39,054 nucleotides of DNA, taken from assembly GCA_017960805.1 (NCBI GenBank), contig JAGCYM010000006.1, positions 1-39,054 on the forward strand. The letters run 5' to 3'. This stretch comes from Ruminococcus sp. (lineage in GTDB: Bacteria > Bacillota > Clostridia > Oscillospirales > Ruminococcaceae). A model generated the notes under the pieces. It did no database searches. It had not been told where the DNA came from and saw nothing but the letters and a program-made list of their open reading frames with translations. Position numbers and translations under genes: made by a program. Below, in pieces: positions 6,708 to 16,147 of the stretch. Numbering within the stretch: the first letter of the stretch is position 1; every line of letters begins with the position of its first letter.

Positions 6708-8945
6708 ATGGATAGACAGAAATTTGTTGATGCTTTTTATTTTCCTACTGCCCTGATATCAGTTGAAAAGCTTCCTGATGGCGGATACGGCGATATTCGG
6801 CTCGTTGCCTGTAATAAAAAATATCTTGATATAATCGATTATCGTATCAGTAAAAGAACCGGCGAGCATTCAGATAAAGATGATGTGTTTGTCCCTGGTT
6901 CATTGTATTATAAGTATTTCCCTGTAAACAGGAACTTTGAGGATGTATGCTATCGTAGTGCTGTTCTGAAGGAAGAGGTGCGTACCTACGTCCATCTTAG
7001 CAATCATGATATGTGGTTTGATATATTTGCTGCTCCTCTTGATTATCAGGAAGGGGATACATACTACTGTGCATATACGGCCACACCCAACAGTAATGGA
7101 GACAGTTTTTTCAGTAGTATGTATAACGCTCAGACATCAAATGATGTTCTTAAGACATGCTTCAAGCTGCATCGTGCCAGCAGTTTCAGAAAAGCGATGG
7201 AAGATGTTATATCAGAAATACGCCATATCTGCAATGCTGAATGCTGTACAGTCCTGCTTATTAATGACGAGGAATCACAGTATTCAATCCTCGCAACGAA
7301 TTTCAGAGATAACAGCCGCATAAAGAGAGTTACAGAGTTTAAGAATTTCTATGAAATTGCTTCTTCCTGGAAAGATATGATCGGTGAAGAGGGCGACTGT
7401 GCGATCATTAAGAACAGCAGTGACATGGAGTATTACAGCAGGGTCAATAAACCATGGTATCTCACACTGGTTGAAGCCGGAGTTGAAAGCGTTGTTCTTT
7501 ATCCGCTTCGTCAGGGTAATGAGCTTCTAGGCTACATATGGGCTACTAATTTTGATACGGATAATACAGTACGAATCAAGGAAACTATTGAACTTACAAC
7601 ATTTTTCATATCTTCTCATATATCACGATATAAGGTACTGAAGCGCCTCAAGCACATGAGCTTTACTGATTCTCTAACCGGTCTCCCCAACAGGTCAGCA
7701 TGTACAGAATATATTGCGGACCTCATAAAGAACGGTGATAAGTTTGCTGTGGTTTCCATAGATATCAACCATTTCAAGAGCATCAATGATTCTCTTGGAC
7801 TTGAAGCCGGCAATCAGGTGCTTGTAGAACTAGCTCAGCGCTGGAGAGCTGTTTCTGACGACTATACTTCCACAACTTCGGACTATGTCACGCGTATTAA
7901 TGGTGATGAGTTCATAATAGTAATAATGGACTATAGTTCTGAAGAAGAGCTGAGTAACGCTGTCGAGCGTTACGCAGAGGCTCTCAGTGATCATTTGGTC
8001 GCTGAGGGGTGTGAACTGTATGTATCCGCGAGCTTTGGATATGCTGAATATCCACTGGATGCAGGAACTTCAGACGCGGTTATATCATATGCAAATGCTG
8101 CTATGAGTGCAATCAAGAAAGCCGGCAGCAGTGATCACATTTTACGTTTTTCTTCAGATATTATAGGAAATGAGCGTATCATCGAAGTCGAGAATAAGAT
8201 CAGGTCCGCACTTGAGAATGAAACGATATATTTCAATCTTCAGCCTCAGTATGATATGGATAAGAAACTGAGAGGCTTTGAGGCGCTTGCGCGAATGAAA
8301 GACACGGATGGTACTCCGATTTCTCCCGGAGAATTCATTCCGGTAGCTGAAAAGGTAGGCCTAATAGACAAAGTCGACAGTATGGTATTCAGAAAAGCTG
8401 CTTCTTTCTTCAGTGAACTTCTTCGCAAAACTGAACTTGATCTTACTTTGAGCCTTAATGCTTCTGTCAGACATCTGATGAAAAATGATTTCATTGATGA
8501 GATTAAAGAACTGCTTGAAACTACTGGGCTTAAAGAAAATCAGCTTGAAATTGAGATTACTGAATCTATTCTTATTGATTCAGCGGATAAGGCACTTCAG
8601 TGCATCAACGAGCTCAGCAATCTCGGTATCAAACTTGCCATCGATGATTTCGGAACAGGTTATTCATCACTTGCTTATCTTAATAAGATACCAGCTAATC
8701 TTCTGAAGATAGACAAGTCTTTTATAGATAAGATCAATGATAATGAGTCCTCCAAACAGTATGTTGCTGCTATGATATCAATGGGACATATTATGGGACT
8801 TGACGTAATTTCGGAAGGCGTCGAGGATATTGATCAGCTCGAATCCCTGCACAGTATCGGCTGTGATTATATACAGGGCTTCTTATGGGGGCGTCCGTTG
8901 TCAGCTGAGGATGCTGAAAAGTTAGTAAGTGAAATATCGGAATGA
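6708..8945 (+). CDS. PAS-like/GAF/GGDEF/EAL c-di-GMP protein
   Basis: 745 aa from ATG 6708, chosen because AAGGAG lies 7 nt upstream and the paralog next door starts at the equivalent residue. The order is: a PAS-like N-terminal region (about 1-130); a GAF-like region (about 150-315); a GGDEF domain whose signature reads NGDEF (398-402); and an EAL phosphodiesterase domain with EAL at 525-527, DDFGTGYSS from residue 646, and downstream KIDKSFI and SEGVED. The EAL residues needed for metal binding and catalysis appear intact. The altered GGDEF suggests weak or absent cyclase activity, so the protein is more likely a c-di-GMP phosphodiesterase. There are no membrane segments, so it is cytosolic. 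The next gene is 16 nt away. Confidence 0.9.
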   Translation: MDRQKFVDAFYFPTALISVEKLPDGGYGDIRLVACNKKYLDIIDYRISKRTGEHSDKDDVFVPGSLYYKYFPVNRNFEDVCYRSAVLKEEVRTYVHLSNHDMWFDIFAAPLDYQEGDTYYCAYTATPNSNGDSFFSSMYNAQTSNDVLKTCFKLHRASSFRKAMEDVISEIRHICNAECCTVLLINDEESQYSILATNFRDNSRIKRVTEFKNFYEIASSWKDMIGEEGDCAIIKNSSDMEYYSRVNKPWYLTLVEAGVESVVLYPLRQGNELLGYIWATNFDTDNTVRIKETIELTTFFISSHISRYKVLKRLKHMSFTDSLTGLPNRSACTEYIADLIKNGDKFAVVSIDINHFKSINDSLGLEAGNQVLVELAQRWRAVSDDYTSTTSDYVTRINGDEFIIVIMDYSSEEELSNAVERYAEALSDHLVAEGCELYVSASFGYAEYPLDAGTSDAVISYANAAMSAIKKAGSSDHILRFSSDIIGNERIIEVENKIRSALENETIYFNLQPQYDMDKKLRGFEALARMKDTDGTPISPGEFIPVAEKVGLIDKVDSMVFRKAASFFSELLRKTELDLTLSLNASVRHLMKNDFIDEIKELLETTGLKENQLEIEITESILIDSADKALQCINELSNLGIKLAIDDFGTGYSSLAYLNKIPANLLKIDKSFIDKINDNESSKQYVAAMISMGHIMGLDVISEGVEDIDQLESLHSIGCDYIQGFLWGRPLSAEDAEKLVSEISE

Positions 8946-8961
8946 TGAGGGAGTAAGGAAA

Positions 8962-10386
8962 ATGGATTTTCAGCAGTTTGTTGACGGCTTTGAGCCGATG
9001 ACATGTATAATGTCTGTTCAGGTTTTTCCTGATGGAAATTATGGGAATATACGTATCTTGTGCGGGAACAAGGCATATGTAAATTCTATTGAGAATCCGG
9101 ATAATATAGCTTTTTCCGGAATGCTCAAGAATGAGTTCATCCCTGATTCACCCTATGAGAGATATATCCCTAAGGACCTGAATTTTGAGGACGCGTGCTA
9201 CAGATGCGCAGTCCGTAAAAAGCCTTTCCATACATATATACATCCTGAAAGATATGATTTCTGGGTGGATATGTATATGATGCCTGTTGCGGTTGATACT
9301 GATGATACTTACTATTTGGCTTATTCCCAGGAGCTCACGCCTTATGCTAGCAGCAGACGTATGTCTAATATAGATGCAACAGTTTCTGCTTCTGTTCTTG
9401 AAACATGTATAAAGCTTCGTGATACAAATGATTTTGCTCATTCTATGCAGGAAGTTGTTAATGATATCAGGAAAATGTGTGAGGCGGACAACGCAGCCCT
9501 TATTCTGACAGACATGGAAAAGCGTAGATTTTCTGTTCTTTGTCACTCTACAGCTTCCTCATTGTCTGACTTTTCGCTTGAAAAGTATTTCAACGACAAA
9601 TATGATGATTTCTTTGATATTATAGAAACATGGGATGACGCTATCGCGGGAAGCACATGTCTGATAATACAGAATGAAAATGACATGGATGTTCTTAATG
9701 AACGCAATCCTGTCTGGTGTGATTCTCTTAGAAAGGTGAATATAACGAGTATTATACTATATCCCCTGAAGTATAATGGTGAAACACTTGGATATGTTTG
9801 GGCGGTTAATTTCAACGTTGAAAAGACAATGCAGATCCGGGCGGTGCTCGAAAGTACTTCATTTTTCATAGCTTCTGAGATCTCAAACAATCATCTTGTC
9901 AACAAACTGAGAATTATGAGCTCAGTTGATATGCTTACCGGAGTACAGAACAGAAATGCTATGAACAAGAAAGTTGACAGTATCATCAGCGGTGAGGAGG
10001 TTCTTTCTGAGAATACTGCTGTACTGTTTGTTGACCTTAATGGACTTAAGCAGGCAAATGATAATGGTGGTCATGCAAACGGCGATAAACTCCTTAAGAA
10101 AGCGGCTGCAATTTTAAAAGAATCTTTCCCTGAAAGTGATATCTATCGTGCCGGCGGAGATGAATTCATGGTACTTGCTTATGATATTTCAAAGGAAACT
10201 TTAGATGATACTCTTGAAAAGCTAAAGGTATACCAGTCAGATTATCAGGAAGTCAGCTTTTCACTGGGATACTGCTATTTTGATAGCACTCTTGATATAC
10301 GAAAAGCTATGAGTATTGCCGATAAGAGAATGTACGATGATAAGCAGCAATACTACGAGCGTTTTCCTGAGCGAAAGCGTAAGTAG
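8962..10386 (+). CDS. PAS-like/GAF/GGDEF diguanylate cyclase
   Basis: 474 aa from ATG 8962 (AAGGAAA just upstream, start aligned with the paralog). It is collinear with the preceding protein: a PAS-like N-terminus with the shared motif FPDGNYGNIRI, a GAF-like middle, and a C-terminal GGDEF domain with an intact GGDEF at residues 398-402, the same numbering as NGDEF in the paralog. The residues five before the motif are not RxxD, so no product-inhibition site is apparent. It should synthesise c-di-GMP from GTP. Pairing with an EAL protein in one operon suggests opposing enzymes under the same or similar sensory inputs. A duplication with gain or loss of the EAL domain is the likely origin. Confidence 0.9.
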   Translation: MDFQQFVDGFEPMTCIMSVQVFPDGNYGNIRILCGNKAYVNSIENPDNIAFSGMLKNEFIPDSPYERYIPKDLNFEDACYRCAVRKKPFHTYIHPERYDFWVDMYMMPVAVDTDDTYYLAYSQELTPYASSRRMSNIDATVSASVLETCIKLRDTNDFAHSMQEVVNDIRKMCEADNAALILTDMEKRRFSVLCHSTASSLSDFSLEKYFNDKYDDFFDIIETWDDAIAGSTCLIIQNENDMDVLNERNPVWCDSLRKVNITSIILYPLKYNGETLGYVWAVNFNVEKTMQIRAVLESTSFFIASEISNNHLVNKLRIMSSVDMLTGVQNRNAMNKKVDSIISGEEVLSENTAVLFVDLNGLKQANDNGGHANGDKLLKKAAAILKESFPESDIYRAGGDEFMVLAYDISKETLDDTLEKLKVYQSDYQEVSFSLGYCYFDSTLDIRKAMSIADKRMYDDKQQYYERFPERKRK

Positions 10387-10412
10387 TTTCATAGGAAATC
10401 TTTTTAAAAATT

Positions 10413-10476
10413 AAAAGCGCTTGCCTTAATGTATCTGATAAGAATTCAGTATCAGAATATTAAGACAGCGCTTTTT
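10413..10476 (+). terminator. Terminator of the GGDEF/EAL operon
   Basis: A long hairpin, AAAAGCGCT paired with AGCGCTTTTT, with an extended partly paired interior, followed by T residues. It starts 26 nt after the stop. From 10480 to about 10654 I see no gene. Confidence 0.8.
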
Positions 10477-10654
10477 CTTTCTATGTAATACTCAGATGGA
10501 TGATCATGTTCTTCTATGCGATAGCAGGAGATTAAGGCTGATATGATTCATTGCAATCCGAGCTCATTACCGGAAAGAGTATTGATAGTTCTTTACAGTT
10601 TCCATAGTATAATCTGCATCCCTGTTTATGATGATTATGGGAAAGCGATCCTCT

Positions 10655-10693
10655 GAAAAAAGGGAAGGCACTCCGAACGATTCAGAGTGCCTT
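10655..10693 (-). terminator. Terminator after the sortase remnant
   Basis: A 9-bp perfect stem, AAGGCACTC/GAGTGCCTT, with CCCTTTTTT on the minus-strand 3' side, directly after the sortase fragment's stop. Confidence 0.75.
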
Positions 10694-10698
10694 GTATT

Positions 10699-10995
10699 TT
10701 ATTCTTTCAGTATGCCGACAACTACTTGCCGCTGTTTTCCGTCATCGGTGCAGGAGATCACTGTGAGCCTGTTATCACCGTAATCATTGAGAACCTCGAC
10801 CTGATTCGGCTCAACAGTTTTGTATTCCGTCACGATGTATAAGTATTTTGTCCTGTTTGCATCGTTATCAACGAGATACATCTCATCGCCAATCTGTATC
10901 TGGTCAAGGTCGTTGAAGATTTCTGCATATATCGTGCTGTTATGACCGCAGATGCAAAAATTGCCTTTACCTCGTTCAAGCATGGCCTTCAACAC
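10699..10995 (-). pseudogene. 5'-truncated sortase
   Basis: About 98 codons of a sortase C-terminal half. It contains the catalytic-histidine block FCICGHNS, then GDEMYLVDND, the cysteine strand LTVISC and the downstream arginine KQRQVVVG. All three catalytic residues (H, C, R) are therefore present. The N-terminal membrane anchor and the first ~80-100 residues expected of a sortase are missing, and an in-frame stop lies a few codons upstream of the first GTG. No ribosome site precedes it, and the sequence upstream is AT-rich without homology I can see. I call it a remnant that keeps its own terminator. Confidence 0.7.
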
Positions 10996-11476
10996 TTTTT
11001 CAATGATCGTTTATTTTTAATATTTATCATTATAACATATTTTTCAAGTTTGCCAATTGATATTTTGTTAATAACTAACAACAGCTCGTTTACAAATAAA
11101 TCGGATATACAATTTGTATATAAGCACTTTATTTGAATTAACACAAATATGTATTTATCCTATACTTGATCTCGCCGTCCCAGACATACCCATATAATCT
11201 CCGCCTCGTTAAGGCGGAGATGCTTGATTTCATAGGCATGGAAAAGGAAAAAATGCTCGAGGCAATGAACTGCATTTGATAGAGGAGTATTTTTATAATA
11301 CGGGACACTCAATACTTCAACGGACAACCAATATGATATTGAAATCTCACAAAACTTAATCTATTGTTAACAACTTTTAGCGAAAAGCATGATACAATAT
11401 ATATATAGCCGCATATAATCTTAATATTCGTAGTAACACAGTATTGTATTCACTGCGCCACTATCTGCTGATATAT
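10996..11476. other. Intergenic region upstream of the ABC operon
   Basis: AT-rich, with no gene I can support. It contains a GC-rich 8-bp hairpin, CTCCGCCT/AGGCGGAG (11199-11219), without a T-run. A short open tail (EMLDFIGMEKEKMLEAMNCI, ending about 11279) may be a gene fragment. A possible -10 box TACAAT (11393-11398) has no good -35. Confidence 0.4.
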
Positions 11477-11503
11477 GCCCGTGAATAAAGCCTATTCACG
11501 GGC
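11477..11503 (+). promoter_or_regulatory. Leader hairpin before the ABC operon
   Basis: An 11-bp perfect stem, GCCCGTGAATA/TATTCACGGGC, with loop AAGCC, about 50 nt before the ATPase start. The loop can also pair with GGCTT immediately downstream (11507-11511). That would allow a pseudoknot or a competing fold. The tail is only moderately T-rich, so terminator strength is uncertain. Confidence 0.5.
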
Positions 11504-11551
11504 TTCGGCTTTTACTTTGAAAAACAACGAAACACTGGAGGTGACTAAACA

Positions 11552-12289
11552 TTGAAACAGGTAAAGACAACTGAAAATGCAGCAGCAAACGTTATAATCC
11601 GGTTTGAAGATGTCGGGAAAATATATAAAACAGGACAGGTAGTTTACGAAGCACTGAAGCACGTAAATCTTGAAATCCTGGAAGGTGAACTCGTTGTAAT
11701 TCTCGGTCCCTCAGGCTCAGGAAAAAGTACGCTCCTGAATATGCTCGGCGGACTTGACAGTGCCACAAGCGGCAGGATATTCTTCGGAAGCAAGGAGATA
11801 ACAGCTCTCGATGACAAAAAACTCGGAGAGTTCCGCGCTCTCGACGTGGGAATAATCTTCCAGTTTTACAACCTCATACCAACTCTGACGGCTTATGAGA
11901 ATGTTGACCTAATGAATGACCTCGGACTCGATACTATGGATTCGCTCGAGGCACTCAAAATGGTTGGACTCGCTGAACGCAGGAACAATTTCCCCTCTCA
12001 GCTCTCAGGCGGTCAGCAACAGCGTGTTTCAATTGCGCGTGCTATCGCCAAGAAGCCGAAGCTCCTCCTCTGTGACGAACCTACAGGTGCTCTCGATACA
12101 AATACCGGACGGGAAGTCCTGAAGCTCTTGCAGGACCAGAGCCGCGTTCACGGCAGAACAGTTGTAATGGTAACACATAACGATATGTTCGCCGAAATTG
12201 CTGACAAGGTGATAATGGTCAAAAACGGTACCGTCGAGGAAGTTATCGTGAACGAAAAACCAAAAAACTCTGACGAACTGGAGTGGTAG
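11552..12289 (+). CDS. ABC transporter ATP-binding protein (MacB/LolD type)
   Basis: 245 aa from TTG 11552, with GGAGGTG 8 nt upstream. Walker A GPSGSGKST is at 52-60, the Q-loop IIFQFYN at about 101-107, signature LSGGQ at 151-155, Walker B LLLCDEPTGALD at 171-182, and the H-loop histidine at 209. The sequence matches the family that powers FtsX-type permeases (MacB, LolD). The permease starts 3 nt after the stop and the adaptor follows, so this is the energising subunit of one complex on the inner face of the membrane. Codons favour C and G at third positions more than in the GGDEF genes. Confidence 0.95.
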   Translation: MKQVKTTENAAANVIIRFEDVGKIYKTGQVVYEALKHVNLEILEGELVVILGPSGSGKSTLLNMLGGLDSATSGRIFFGSKEITALDDKKLGEFRALDVGIIFQFYNLIPTLTAYENVDLMNDLGLDTMDSLEALKMVGLAERRNNFPSQLSGGQQQRVSIARAIAKKPKLLLCDEPTGALDTNTGREVLKLLQDQSRVHGRTVVMVTHNDMFAEIADKVIMVKNGTVEEVIVNEKPKNSDELEW

Positions 12290-12292
12290 TTC

Positions 12293-14626
12293 ATGAAAAA
12301 GAATCTCAGAAAAAAACTGCTCCGTGACCTCAGACACAGCGCAGTTCAGTTTACCGCTATTTTCGTGATGTGTTTCCTCGCGATGTTTATTATGACAGCG
12401 TTCGAGGCTGAAATTTCCGGCACTGATAACTCTGTGAATGAATACTTTTCAGATACGAATTTCGCCGACATCAATGTCTCTTCCGAAGGCTTTACCAACG
12501 ACGACCTTGCCGCTGTAAAGAATCTTCCGGAGGTTAAAAACGCTGAGTTCCGCACTGCTCTCAACGGCAAGGTAAGTATCCCGGGCGGCGAAAAGAAAAT
12601 GGAATTCAACTTCATCGAGGAGAACGATATCTCGCGTATGCTCCTCTCTGAGGGAACTCCATATCAGCCTGAAATGAGCGGTATCTGGATAGACACCGAT
12701 TTCGCAAAAGCACAGAATATCAGCGTTGGCGACACTCTCAAATGCACCTGCGGAAACGTTGAATTCGCGGAAAAAGTCAAGGGCATGATCGACAGCTCTG
12801 ACCATTTATACTTCGTTATCGACGATACGTATACAGAGCCCGATAAAGGGGCTTACGGATATGCCTACCTCGACGCGAAAGAGTATCCGGATGAGGAGCT
12901 GATATTCGATACTATCTTCGTTGACCTCAATACAGTTGACGGTCAGCTCTTCATCGGAGACGACGAAAAGGAACTTATCAGCGCCGCCTCAGAAAAAATA
13001 AAACAAACTATATCCAAGGAACAGCTCATCTGTACTAAAAAACAGAACGTAACAGCTTTTGAATACATACACGATGACATGGAGACCCATACAATGCTCG
13101 GAACTGTGTTTCCTGTACTGTTCATCACTATCTCGCTGCTCGGCATAATGTCCACGATGACACGACTCGTCGAAAAGCAGAGAACTCTCATTGGAACGCT
13201 GAAAGCTCTCGGTTTTTCAAGAAATGCCGTCATTCTTCATTACACGTCGTATTCGGTTGTTGTAGCATTGCTCGGCTCGGTCGCAGGTTCAGTCGCAGGC
13301 TGGTATACTCTCGGAAAGTATATCACATATACGATGAACACCTTCTACTGCAATCCCTATTCGAGAATGGAGCTCTCGCCGAAGATCTTCATCACTACTG
13401 CGGCTGTATGTGCTCTCGCGGGACTTACGAATTATCTCTCATGCCGCAAGCTGCTCGTACAGCGTGCCTCTGAAATACTCAAGCCCGCGCCTCCTGCCAC
13501 ACAGGGTGCAGGTCCTGTCGAGAAAACCTTCATATGGAAAAAACTCAGCTTCGCTGCAAAATGGAATATCCGCGACATCAGCCGCAACCGTATCCGTACA
13601 CTGGTCGGATTCTTCGGCGTCGCACTCTCGGCTGCGCTGGTATTCACGGCTTTCGGAGCAAACGAGCTTCTCGGCTCGGTCGGTGACTGGCAGTACAGCG
13701 AACTCAATACAGCCAATTACATGGTAATGTTCTCGTATGATACAGCGCCCGACGTTGTCTATGACTATGCACGCCAATTCGACGGGCAGATGGTAATGAG
13801 CCTTTCAACAGAGCTTTTCTCAGGTGATAATCATTCACTCGAGAACGTCACAGTAACAGATGAGGGAAATCTCTATAATTATCAGAACAGCGACGGCGAA
13901 TACATCAATCTTCCCGCTCACGGCTTTGCACTGAGTTCAAAGGTGGCAGATGATTATGGCATTGGCGTCGGTGATATGGTGAGCTTCCGTATTCCGGGCG
14001 AAAAAAAGCTCTATTCCGGCAGAGCCGCGATAATCTATACTGCTCCTTCAGCACAAGGCATCGCTATGACCCGTAAATACTTTGAATCGCTCGGAGCAGA
14101 ATTCCGCCCGAACATATTGTACACGAACAAGACCGTTCCTGCTTCGTATGCAACAGAGCGTGAAGAAATAACAAGCATTTTCGACAAAGCGGCACTCATC
14201 CGCGCACTCGAGAAAGACAATGAACTGACTTCGACAGAGGTCATGTACATCATGGCTATTGCCGTTGTCTTGGGTATAGTAATTATGTATAATCTCGGCG
14301 TTATGTCCTTCTCGGAAAAGGTACGTGAGATAGCAACGTTAAAGGTACTCGGATTCTCGACCAAGAAGATACGCTGGATACTTCAGCAGCAGAATATAGC
14401 AGTTACCGGTGCCGGAACCCTCGCAGGTCTTCTCTTGGGTAAAAAAGTCCTCATGTTCATGATGGACAACCTCGACGATGAAGCCGCATTCATCTTTCAT
14501 ATCAGTCCTCAGCCTTACGCTATGGCTGTCATCATATCATTCGTGCTTTCTATCGCTGTAAATGAGATAATATCCAGCAAGGTAAAGGATATAAACATGG
14601 TAGATGCACTAAAAGGAGTGGAATAA
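12293..14626 (+). CDS. FtsX-type ABC transporter permease
   Basis: 777 aa. An N-terminal membrane segment (about residues 19-39) is followed by a large extracytoplasmic domain and a first FtsX block (MLGTVFPVLFITISLLGIMS, then LIGTLKALGFSRNAV). Another extracytoplasmic domain and a second FtsX block follow (IMAIAVVLGIVIMYNLGVMS, then IATLKVLGFSTKKIRWIL), with C-terminal helices. Two FtsX units in one chain mean a single copy could supply both halves, as in the larger bacitracin/peptide-type and lipoprotein-type permeases. The substrate is unknown. It is translated in an operon, immediately before the adaptor with no gap. Confidence 0.93.
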   Translation: MKKNLRKKLLRDLRHSAVQFTAIFVMCFLAMFIMTAFEAEISGTDNSVNEYFSDTNFADINVSSEGFTNDDLAAVKNLPEVKNAEFRTALNGKVSIPGGEKKMEFNFIEENDISRMLLSEGTPYQPEMSGIWIDTDFAKAQNISVGDTLKCTCGNVEFAEKVKGMIDSSDHLYFVIDDTYTEPDKGAYGYAYLDAKEYPDEELIFDTIFVDLNTVDGQLFIGDDEKELISAASEKIKQTISKEQLICTKKQNVTAFEYIHDDMETHTMLGTVFPVLFITISLLGIMSTMTRLVEKQRTLIGTLKALGFSRNAVILHYTSYSVVVALLGSVAGSVAGWYTLGKYITYTMNTFYCNPYSRMELSPKIFITTAAVCALAGLTNYLSCRKLLVQRASEILKPAPPATQGAGPVEKTFIWKKLSFAAKWNIRDISRNRIRTLVGFFGVALSAALVFTAFGANELLGSVGDWQYSELNTANYMVMFSYDTAPDVVYDYARQFDGQMVMSLSTELFSGDNHSLENVTVTDEGNLYNYQNSDGEYINLPAHGFALSSKVADDYGIGVGDMVSFRIPGEKKLYSGRAAIIYTAPSAQGIAMTRKYFESLGAEFRPNILYTNKTVPASYATEREEITSIFDKAALIRALEKDNELTSTEVMYIMAIAVVLGIVIMYNLGVMSFSEKVREIATLKVLGFSTKKIRWILQQQNIAVTGAGTLAGLLLGKKVLMFMMDNLDDEAAFIFHISPQPYAMAVIISFVLSIAVNEIISSKVKDINMVDALKGVE

Positions 14627-16132
14627 ATGAAAAAAGGTTTAAAAGCAGCAATTATTGCAGCAGTATGTGTTGTAGGTGCAGGTTCAGGAGCTTACTGCCT
14701 TTTCACGCCCGATACAGTTAATGTAGTTATAGCAGAAAAAACAGATATATCACCTGTTCTCTCCGGTATAGGCAAGATCGAGGGCAGCCGCAGAGTTACG
14801 GTCTATTCCGACGTTGACGGCTTCGTAAGCGAGCGCTTCATCGTCGCAGGTGACAGAGTAAAGACCGGCGATGTGCTTATCGGCTACCGCGATGATACAC
14901 AGCAGAAGCTCATCGCCGCCGCTGAGACAGATGTGAAATACAGCAAAAAAACTCTCGATGACATAAATGCTCTGCGTACCGAATATCAGAACGCTGTCAA
15001 TACTGCAAACGCACAGATAGCTGACTGTGAGAAACGCTATTCTGAGATAGAATCCCAGATACGCACACTTACCTCTGATAATTACAGCACTGAATATTCT
15101 CAAGCAGCACAGAGAAATACGAATGATACTGATATAACTGCTCTTGAATTGCAGATACAGGACAAGCAGACTGAGCTGTCAAAGGCTGAGCTCGAATTCA
15201 AGGAGATCGAATTGCTCGGAACTGACGACACAGAAACTCTTCAGACTAAACTAAGCTCGCTCACCGAGCGGATACGCGGCTATCAGTCAGACATTTCAGC
15301 TCTCAATGAGCAGATAGCAAAGCTCCAGTCTGACAGCCTTGCTATATCCTCCGAGGGAATGAAGCCCGATACATACAGCCAGTATCTGAGTCTGCAAAAC
15401 GATCTCGAAGCCGTTATGCGCAAATGGACAGATGCCAAGACGCAGAAAGAAACCGCGCAGTCGATGCTGTCGGCATACAATACTCTCGGAGCATACGAGC
15501 AGCAGCTCGCACAGGACGAGCTGTCACTCTCATATGCTGAAAATGAGCTTGAAAAAAGCAAAGCAGGCACTTCTGCTCCCGTTGACGGCATCATCACTGA
15601 ATGCCTCGTAGACGCAGGCGCTTACGTTGATAAGGGAACTCCCGTTGCGGAAATGCAGTCCGATGACAGCTATAAAGTAAGAATGATGATATCAAAGTAC
15701 GATATCCCGTCAGTCAAGCTCGGACAGGATGCAGATATCAATGTAGGAAACAAGCAGTACAGCGGCAAGGTCTCCAAAATAGACCAGATGGCTGAAACGG
15801 ATATCTCCGGCAAGGCAAAGGCAAGCATCGAGATACTCATTGATTCAGATGAAGCCTTTATCATCGGTCTTGACGCAGATGTTACGATACATCTCGAATC
15901 CGCCGAGGACGTTCTTGCAGTTCCTACAAGCTGTCTGTACACGGACGATGAAGGCTCTTACGTCTACATATATGAAAACGGCACCGTGGAAAAGGCATAT
16001 GTCGATGTCGGCAAGAAGGACAGCAAGTTTGCTCAGGTAGAAGGTATCGGTGAGGGAGCTCACATTGTAAGCGAACCTAGTGCTGATAACTATGTTGACC
16101 AGAAAGTAAAAGAAAAGATAAAAAATAAGTAA
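14627..16132 (+). CDS. HlyD/MacA-like membrane fusion (adaptor) protein
   Basis: 501 aa. The ATG directly follows the permease stop codon, and AAAGGAG lies within the permease 3' end. An N-terminal signal/anchor (KAAIIAAVCVVGAGSGAYCLF) is followed by a lipoyl half-motif (VYSDVDGFVSERFIVAGDRVKTG). A long coiled coil spans about residues 100-310, rich in Gln, Leu and Glu. The second lipoyl half (APVDGIITECLVDAGAYVDKG) and a beta-barrel end follow. This is the typical layout of periplasmic-adaptor-like proteins that pair with MacB-type ABC systems in Gram-positives. It should link the permease to the cell envelope. Efflux or peptide/lipid export is inference. Confidence 0.92.
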   Translation: MKKGLKAAIIAAVCVVGAGSGAYCLFTPDTVNVVIAEKTDISPVLSGIGKIEGSRRVTVYSDVDGFVSERFIVAGDRVKTGDVLIGYRDDTQQKLIAAAETDVKYSKKTLDDINALRTEYQNAVNTANAQIADCEKRYSEIESQIRTLTSDNYSTEYSQAAQRNTNDTDITALELQIQDKQTELSKAELEFKEIELLGTDDTETLQTKLSSLTERIRGYQSDISALNEQIAKLQSDSLAISSEGMKPDTYSQYLSLQNDLEAVMRKWTDAKTQKETAQSMLSAYNTLGAYEQQLAQDELSLSYAENELEKSKAGTSAPVDGIITECLVDAGAYVDKGTPVAEMQSDDSYKVRMMISKYDIPSVKLGQDADINVGNKQYSGKVSKIDQMAETDISGKAKASIEILIDSDEAFIIGLDADVTIHLESAEDVLAVPTSCLYTDDEGSYVYIYENGTVEKAYVDVGKKDSKFAQVEGIGEGAHIVSEPSADNYVDQKVKEKIKNK

Positions 16133-16147
16133 GCTTTTTATTAGCAC

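Noticed and set aside
11199-11219. GC-rich hairpin as a possible riboswitch or terminator
   Set aside because: It has no T-run on either strand and no recognisable conserved riboswitch core around it.
12029-14364. Minus-strand frames opposite the ABC genes
   Set aside because: They are shadows of strongly supported coding sequences with Walker and FtsX motifs.
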